Source: Didymodactylos carnosus (Eukaryota; Rotifera; Eurotatoria; Philodinida; Philodinidae). From it: 22,978 bases of DNA. The DNA lies in assembly GCA_905250885.1 (NCBI GenBank), contig CAJNOQ010002707.1, positions 1 through 22,978 of the forward strand, given 5' to 3'. Of the stretch, positions 18,744 to 22,978 are shown piece by piece. Under the pieces are notes generated by a model that was not told the origin of the DNA, did no database searches, and was given only the letters and a program-made list of their open reading frames with translations. Position 1 is the first letter of the stretch, and every line of letters starts with the position of its first letter. The position numbers were made by a program, and so were the translations under genes.

Positions 18744-18962
18744 CGAATATACGGTTCAATGCTACTGAGAAATTTTTCTAAAAATTTGTCATCATCGCCT
18801 ATTAAGTATTTATCATTTTGTGCAGCTAATTTATCATTTATCAACGGTCTACGTTGGAAATACATATTATCAAATTACTTTCGTCGATTAAAAACATTTA
18901 GATTTTACATCAAATACCGATGTATATTAAAATCATTTTCAATTAATTTTCTTTTAAACTGA
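18744..18962 (+). pseudogene. F-box/LRR-like gene fragment
   Basis: A frame of about 70 codons ends with TGA at 18960. The core SFINGLRWKYILSNYF followed by RRLKTFRFYIKYRC matches the FxNGxxWExxIxNxLPxLKxFRFxMxY step that I remember from bdelloid rotifer F-box-like repeat proteins. Upstream is an in-frame TAA at 18741 and downstream the frame stops early, so only an internal piece remains. It begins just outside the 5' leader of LINE-B, so LINE-B may have landed in or near such a gene. It is a different part of the protein from the tail at 2009-2519, so the two need not be the same gene. The family assignment is from memory. Confidence 0.4.
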
Positions 18963-20046
18963 ATGGTATAATTCATATTTATACACTGTACGATTTTCTC
19001 GCTTCAAGTATTTTTCTTTTTACTATCTAACCTTTCTTTCCTAAAAAACAAAATAGAACGAAAAGAATTTTCACAATTGTGTTTGTCTGTGTGTGTATTT
19101 CGAGTCTTTCACTATACTATCTTTTTTCTTTTCTATCTTTGTTTCCTTCTAGTTATACCTTCTGGAAAAATGATCATCAGAACCGAGTGAGTTGTACAGT
19201 TTTAATCCCTGACAATGATTTTTAAATAAATTGAAACGTCGGAAATTGAAAATGATTAAAACCGCTGCTTTAGTTATACTTAATGAAAACTCTATCAATT
19301 ACAAACAAAAATGTTCAATACCAATATGTTTTGTCATTCGTCACAAACAAGCTGCACGTCTAACTTTAACTAACGCCTTCTGTAGTACAATGGAAGAAAT
19401 TCTCGTTTTTCTTCACTCTGATAAATCATATTCTGTTCTGCTTTTGTCCTCTTTTTACTTTCGAAGTTTACTAGCAGATAAATTACATCTAACCTTAGAC
19501 TAGGACAGGAACTCAAATTACCAGAATAAATTTTCTTTCACGTATAAATCTTATGGCCAAAAGCCGCATGCTGTAGCTTTAGTACTTTTCGGAAATAGAG
19601 ATATACCTTCCATATCCCTATTTTCATATGTATGACAGAGGCAGTTGTTTTCCCGCAACTTCTTCCTCCTGTTCGATTGAAAAAAATTATAAACACAAAA
19701 ATTGTGACTTTTCCACAGAAGTATGAAAATATGATTTCAGAATGGATAACTCTATCCACCATTCCATTCTTATTTACTGGATGTCAGTTTTATGAGTTGG
19801 TTATGCCGATTTTTGTTATGATTAAGCTTCTTCTATTGGCTGCAAAACTTCATAAGAATTTTTGGTACTTCCCACGAATTCTTGCGACTCTTATGAAATC
19901 TTATAAGACGCTAACGACTGTCAATGGGAAATTTTAACAATCTTATATAAGCGACTGGTAAGATTCCGATAAAAATCTTGTAAGACAGTGGTAAGATTCT
20001 TATATAAGAACCGATGTCTAGGGTGACTGGGATACATATACCCAGG
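18963..20046. other. Unassigned stretch with two unrecognised open frames
   Basis: Plus-strand frames of 90 codons (19231-19503) and 101 codons (19632-19937) are open but match no family I know. The second is hydrophobic (a possible membrane segment around IFVMIKLLLLAAKL) but overlaps an equally plausible minus-strand frame. No promoter, intron or polyadenylation signal makes either convincing. I leave them as possible remnants. Confidence 0.3.
19942..20010. repeat. Cluster of CTTATATAAG palindromes and TGGTAAGATTC repeats
   Basis: CTTATATAAG occurs at 19942-19951 and 19999-20008. CTGGTAAGATTC (19955) and GTGGTAAGATTC (19988) are direct repeats between them, with CTTGTAAG in the middle. A related CTTATAAGA lies at about 19900. 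It may be the end of an old transposon or a binding-site cluster. Confidence 0.5.
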
Positions 20047-20134
20047 TCGAATTCGTCCGATCAGATCCTTTTAATTCCTGTGATTTTCAGAGATCGGACG
20101 CCAGACCGGATTCGGAAACACGAATCTACTCAAT

Positions 20135-20548
20135 TTCTTCGCACTTCGATATTTGGTTCCTGAAAGATCCGATATCCGGAACCAGTCGGATCCGTTAATT
20201 TGCGACGATCGAAATTGACGGATCCTGTGATGTGCACTGTTTTTTTTCTCTTCCTTTTCTATGCGCATAATATGTTCACCGTTTTGTTCCATGACAAGAG
20301 CACTTTAAACACTACACTACAGAAGATGGGAAATGAGAAGTTTTCTTCTCAAATTCTTAATGGAGGTGTTGTACAGATCCTAGCTAGTGGGCCCTTCCAC
20401 TCTCTCGAATGAACAGAGACAGGAACCACTAGAAAATGAAAGAAAAAATTTGAGACTACTTTTAACCTAAACACTGAGCACATTCCGCCAAATCAAGCGA
20501 AATCCGGTTCATCGGTCAGGAGATGTCGGATCTTTTGCCACACTTTCC
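20135..20548 (+). repeat. Direct repeat left of LRAT-like gene (copy A)
   Basis: 414 bp, about 98% identical to 21810-22252 apart from a 29-bp insertion in the latter. Similarity begins at TTCTTCGCACTTCGATATTT and ends at GCCACAYTTTCC. Adjacent sequence on the left (20047-20134) is also rich in CGGAT/ATCCG words. No coding capacity or inverted ends were found, so it could be part of a larger element, or a segmental duplication carrying the end of the neighbouring gene. Confidence 0.9.
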
Positions 20549-20786
20549 ACTCGACATCACAATTTTTGTTTTTTTGAAAGAAACTTTTGTATGAACTGAT
20601 ATTTTCTTATCTTTCCGTATTGGTACATATCCGTACTATGTTTATCTACAGGAGTTTTTTCGAACAAAAAAAACTGGGACAAGTGCTGCGTTGGTGGTTA
20701 TGGCGAGCGATTTTTGTATATTCTAAACATTTAATAGATTGTTTAAAATTAATATGGAGAATAAAGTAAAGAATAGTTTGTCTTGA

Positions 20787-21422
20787 TCAGTATATGGCAT
20801 TGGGCATGATGAGAAGAATCGTAGCGGCTGCTTTCGCGGGTGACATATCAGCAGCTTTTGCAAGCATCATTTTCACGAAGAACTGGCAATTTATCTTCTC
20901 TCTAGAGACCGGGAGTACCGCTTGATATTTGTAGGATTCAAATGATTTTGCGTAGTCTCTTATGATTGTCGAACTGATACATGATGATGTAGGTGCTATT
21001 CCCTGCCATGAGAATCTTTTACAATCACTTTCGTACGACGCACGTCGTTCGTTTTTCGAACTTATTTCAACAATAATATCACCTTGCCCATTTAGAAGTA
21101 GTTGATAAATTGTTCCATCGATTTGAATACACCAATGAAAACCATCGCTTCCAGGAAAAAAGGTAAGACCGAATGGTTGATCACCCAGAGTTCGTCTTCC
21201 AATCCAAATGTCTTCGTCGAGATCGGCGATGGCGTTCACGATGCCCATTGTGACACCTTTGACTGCTCGCAGTGGATTTATACTTGTCAAATCAAATTCC
21301 ACTGAATGTCTAGCTTCCTCCTTATCACCTTTCGCCGCATAAACAATCCCTCGAAGTGCACCATATGTATGACCAACAAGCGGCACTTGTTTGAATATAC
21401 CAAATATTTTTCTCTCAGCCAT
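20787..21422 (-). CDS. LRAT/NlpC-P60-like protein, 211 residues
   Basis: A complete intronless frame from ATG at 21422 to TGA at 20787. An N-terminal ~75-residue helical region begins MAERKIFGIFKQVPLVGHTY and includes ALRGIVYAAKGDKEEA. It leads to a domain with FGLTFFPGSDGFHWCIQID (His96 in FHW) and, near the C-terminus, REKINCQFFVKMML (Cys179 in NCQFF). A His before a C-terminal NC-x-F/H-F motif is the pattern of the circularly permuted papain-like fold (LRAT, PPPDE, NlpC/P60), whose members are acyltransferases or cysteine peptidases; which chemistry applies here is not visible. The C-terminus is Ala-rich. No signal peptide was seen. It is the cleanest host-type gene in the window, with GC clearly above its flanks, lying between two direct repeats. 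The absence of an obvious polyadenylation signal is a weak point. A bacterial or fungal origin by transfer is possible but untested. Confidence 0.65.
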   Translation of the reverse strand: MAERKIFGIFKQVPLVGHTYGALRGIVYAAKGDKEEARHSVEFDLTSINPLRAVKGVTMGIVNAIADLDEDIWIGRRTLGDQPFGLTFFPGSDGFHWCIQIDGTIYQLLLNGQGDIIVEISSKNERRASYESDCKRFSWQGIAPTSSCISSTIIRDYAKSFESYKYQAVLPVSREKINCQFFVKMMLAKAADMSPAKAAATILLIMPNAIY

Positions 21423-21474
21423 AATGTATTCGGAATAATACTAAAAAATAAGTAATGTGTATTCACTTTTGATT

Positions 21475-21509
21475 TGTATATAAGTATCAAATAAATACTA
21501 TATAAAGGA
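21475..21509 (-). promoter_or_regulatory. TATA candidates of the LRAT-like gene
   Basis: On the minus strand CTTATATACA (21484-21475) and CCTTTATATAG (21509-21499) lie about 55 and 80 bp upstream of the ATG. Either would give a short leader. The choice cannot be made from sequence. Confidence 0.35.
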
Positions 21510-21514
21510 AGGGA

Positions 21515-21690
21515 TAAACAAGAGTCTATATGTCGAAGGACATATATGGGAAGGAAGAAATAGAAACACACATATGAGAAGAGATAGAGGTCCATATATG
21601 GGAAGGAAGAGACATAAATACACATATCGAAAGGAAGAAATAAACCCACATATGAGAAGAAAGAGATAGAAGTGAAGAGAGAGATAAGAG
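21515..21690. repeat. Degenerate purine-rich minisatellite upstream of the LRAT-like gene
   Basis: Units of about 24-30 bp share ACATATGNGAAGGAAGARATA. Examples start at 21540, 21570, 21593, 21620 and 21646. Frames reading through it on the minus strand are repeat artefacts. Confidence 0.65.
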
Positions 21691-21719
21691 TCTATAAACG
21701 TTTGAATGAATAATATTAT

Positions 21720-21803
21720 TCTTCGTGAAAATGATGCTTGCAAAAGCTGCTGATATATCACCCGCGAAAGCAGCCGCTATGATTCTTCTACTCATGCCCA
21801 ATG
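21720..21803 (+). pseudogene. Inverted copy of the 3' end of the LRAT-like gene
   Basis: This ~85-bp piece is the reverse-orientation counterpart of 20798-20882, with about 95% identity, and encodes VKMMLAKAADISPAKAAAM in the same frame as the gene. The gene has Met193, Thr201 and Ile205 where this copy has Ile, Met and Leu. The frame runs on into the neighbouring direct repeat and stops after SIFGS, so the normal C-terminus is replaced. Everything upstream of about codon 182 is missing and gives way to the minisatellite region. It is a fragment of a second, diverged gene copy. Confidence 0.8.
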
Positions 21804-21809
21804 AGGAGA

Positions 21810-22252
21810 TTCTTCGCACTTCGATATTTGGTTCCTGAAAGATCCGATATCCGGAACCAGTCGGATCCGTTAATTTGCGATGATGGAAATTGACGGATCC
21901 TGTGATGTGCACTGTCTTTTTTCTCTTCCTTTTCTATGCGCATAATATGTTCACCGTTTTGTTCCATGACAAGAGCACTTTAAACACTACACTACAGAAG
22001 ATGGGAAATGAGAAGTTTTCTTCTCAAATTCTTAATGGTGTGAGTCATCGCTCACACTATTCAACGGAGGTGTTGTACAGATCCTAGCTAGTGGGCCCTT
22101 CCACTCTCTCGAATGAACAGAGACAGGAACCACTAGAAAATGAAAGAAAAAATTTGAGACTACTTTTAACCTAAACACTGAGCACATTCCGCCAAATCAA
22201 GCGAAATCCGGTTCATCGGTCAGGAGATGTCGGATCTTTTGCCACATTTTCC
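21810..22252 (+). repeat. Direct repeat right of LRAT-like gene (copy B)
   Basis: 443 bp, matching copy A at 20135-20548 with a few substitutions. It contains an extra 29 bp at 22039-22067 carrying the hairpin GTGTGAG-TCATCG-CTCACAC. It begins within a few bases of the end of the inverted gene fragment. Downstream (22253-22370) the sequence becomes GC-rich with CGGATTCCGG / GATCCGGC words and may be the rest of the same element. Confidence 0.9.
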
Positions 22253-22370
22253 GAGCAACGGATTCCGGCAAAATTCGGCATGGTTGCTTCTCGATTTTAC
22301 CGAATTCCGACAACTGCGGGCCATTTCGATTTTGGATCCGGCAGGATCTTGACGCCGGAATGAACGAACT

Positions 22371-22803
22371 GGATATTCGACATTCCTTTGCAAAGTATAT
22401 AGGATGGTATAGTCGACTCGAGAAATTTTTAAATTCCTCGTGTGACGTTCTTTCTCGGGGTGTATTTTTGACTGATAAATCATACATTACCTTCTAGCGT
22501 AAGAATACTCGTTCGATGTTCTTCAAATATGCCCGATAAATACATGATTTTTTGTTTTTGTAAAATATTTTTTGAGCATTCTCTACTTTAATGAAACCGT
22601 CTATCTATACTCTTCATTCTTCGTCATTTGAAACAAGGACATTTGGTGTATACGAAATAGTCATTCTTTTCTACAAATTTAAATCAGTCATATATTGACT
22701 GATAGATTGAACAGAAAGAGCAAGAAGAAGACAGAGTACCAAATGATTCAAGCAATTGCTATTTGGTATAATTGTGACAATACTTTTGGACGGTAATTGT
22801 TTT
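22371..22803. other. Stretch without recognisable gene
   Basis: AT-rich sequence with short overlapping minus-strand frames that have no family resemblance. Nothing else was seen. Confidence 0.4.
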
Positions 22804-22978
22804 GATCCCGTAAAAAATGCAGAATGGAGCCCGTATACTAAAATTTCGATTAAAATAGTAGAAATGATCCCGGATTTAGAAAAAAAATATTTTCGACAGA
22901 ATTGATCCCGGAATAAACTAATTTTTATATTTATTGTGCAGAATTGATCCCGGAAAACTTTTTTCTTTCTGCGAACAA
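22804..22978 (+). repeat. Degenerate ~40-bp tandem units with GATCCCG
   Basis: GATCCCG occurs at 22804, 22866, 22904 and 22946, and the variant GAGCCCG at 22827. The better units read GCAGAATTGATCCCGGAA and are spaced 38-42 bp apart, separated by A/T-rich filler. The run continues to, and probably past, the window edge. Confidence 0.7.

Noticed and set aside
21498..21912. Leu/Ser/Tyr-rich frames on the minus strand
   Set aside because: They read the purine-rich minisatellite and the inverted gene fragment in the wrong direction.
1..22978. tRNA, rRNA or spliced-leader RNA genes
   Set aside because: No cloverleaf, conserved rRNA segment or recognisable leader sequence was found by eye; a covariance-model scan would be decisive.

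Overview
The window looks like an AT-rich animal genome packed with decayed mobile elements and holding only a few host genes. I read it as a bdelloid rotifer, with moderate confidence. The reasons are two decayed fragments resembling the F-box/leucine-rich-repeat-like families expanded in bdelloids, a degenerate LDL-receptor class A (LDLa) module, intron-poor TATA-driven genes, and several retrotransposon and MITE families nested in each other. No prokaryotic features, rRNA, tRNA, CRISPR array or telomere repeat were seen. The assignment rests on remembered family resemblance, not on a search.

Left part (1-4604). The 5' end of a gene for a secreted protein leaves the window on the minus strand, behind a clear TATA box. 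Upstream of it lies a 5'-truncated LINE 3' end with a C-terminal zinc-binding motif. Next come a frameshifted F-box-like gene tail, a broken LDLa module and a 69-bp minisatellite with one undetermined base, then a possible short coding remnant on the minus strand.

Middle left (4605-10775). Host coding signal is essentially absent. There is a foldback element of about 0.92 kb (4605-5528), about 1.6 kb of featureless sequence, and then a cluster of inverted and direct copies of a palindromic repeat family. The cluster includes a ~500-bp near-perfect hairpin at 8012-8510. A small 254-bp MITE and copies of a second repeat, here called repeat X, follow.

Centre (about 10900-18690). Two LINEs meet tail to interior. 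LINE-A (plus strand) has a zinc-knuckle gag-like ORF1 whose last codons overlap the start of an endonuclease/RT ORF2. It is full of frameshifts and stops, and its RT core is replaced by a 99%-identical copy of repeat X. LINE-B (minus strand) has an intact L1-like ORF1 and a largely intact endonuclease region of ORF2, but its RT and 3' end are missing. LINE-B carries two hAT-type non-autonomous transposons with exact 8-bp target duplications. One is a 383-bp near-complete hairpin sitting on the ORF2 start codon. The other is an 827-bp element with GGTATTG-rich ends, and removing it in thought reopens the ORF2 frame.

Right part (18700-22978). A second F-box-like fragment and about 1 kb of unassigned sequence are followed by the best intact gene in the window (20787-21422, minus). 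It encodes a 211-residue protein with His96 (FHW) and Cys179 (NCQFF), suggesting an LRAT/NlpC-P60-like circularly permuted papain fold. The gene lies between two direct copies of a ~414/443-bp repeat. An inverted 85-bp copy of its own 3' end abuts the second repeat copy, and a purine-rich minisatellite lies in its upstream region. The window ends in a run of degenerate ~40-bp units sharing GATCCCG.
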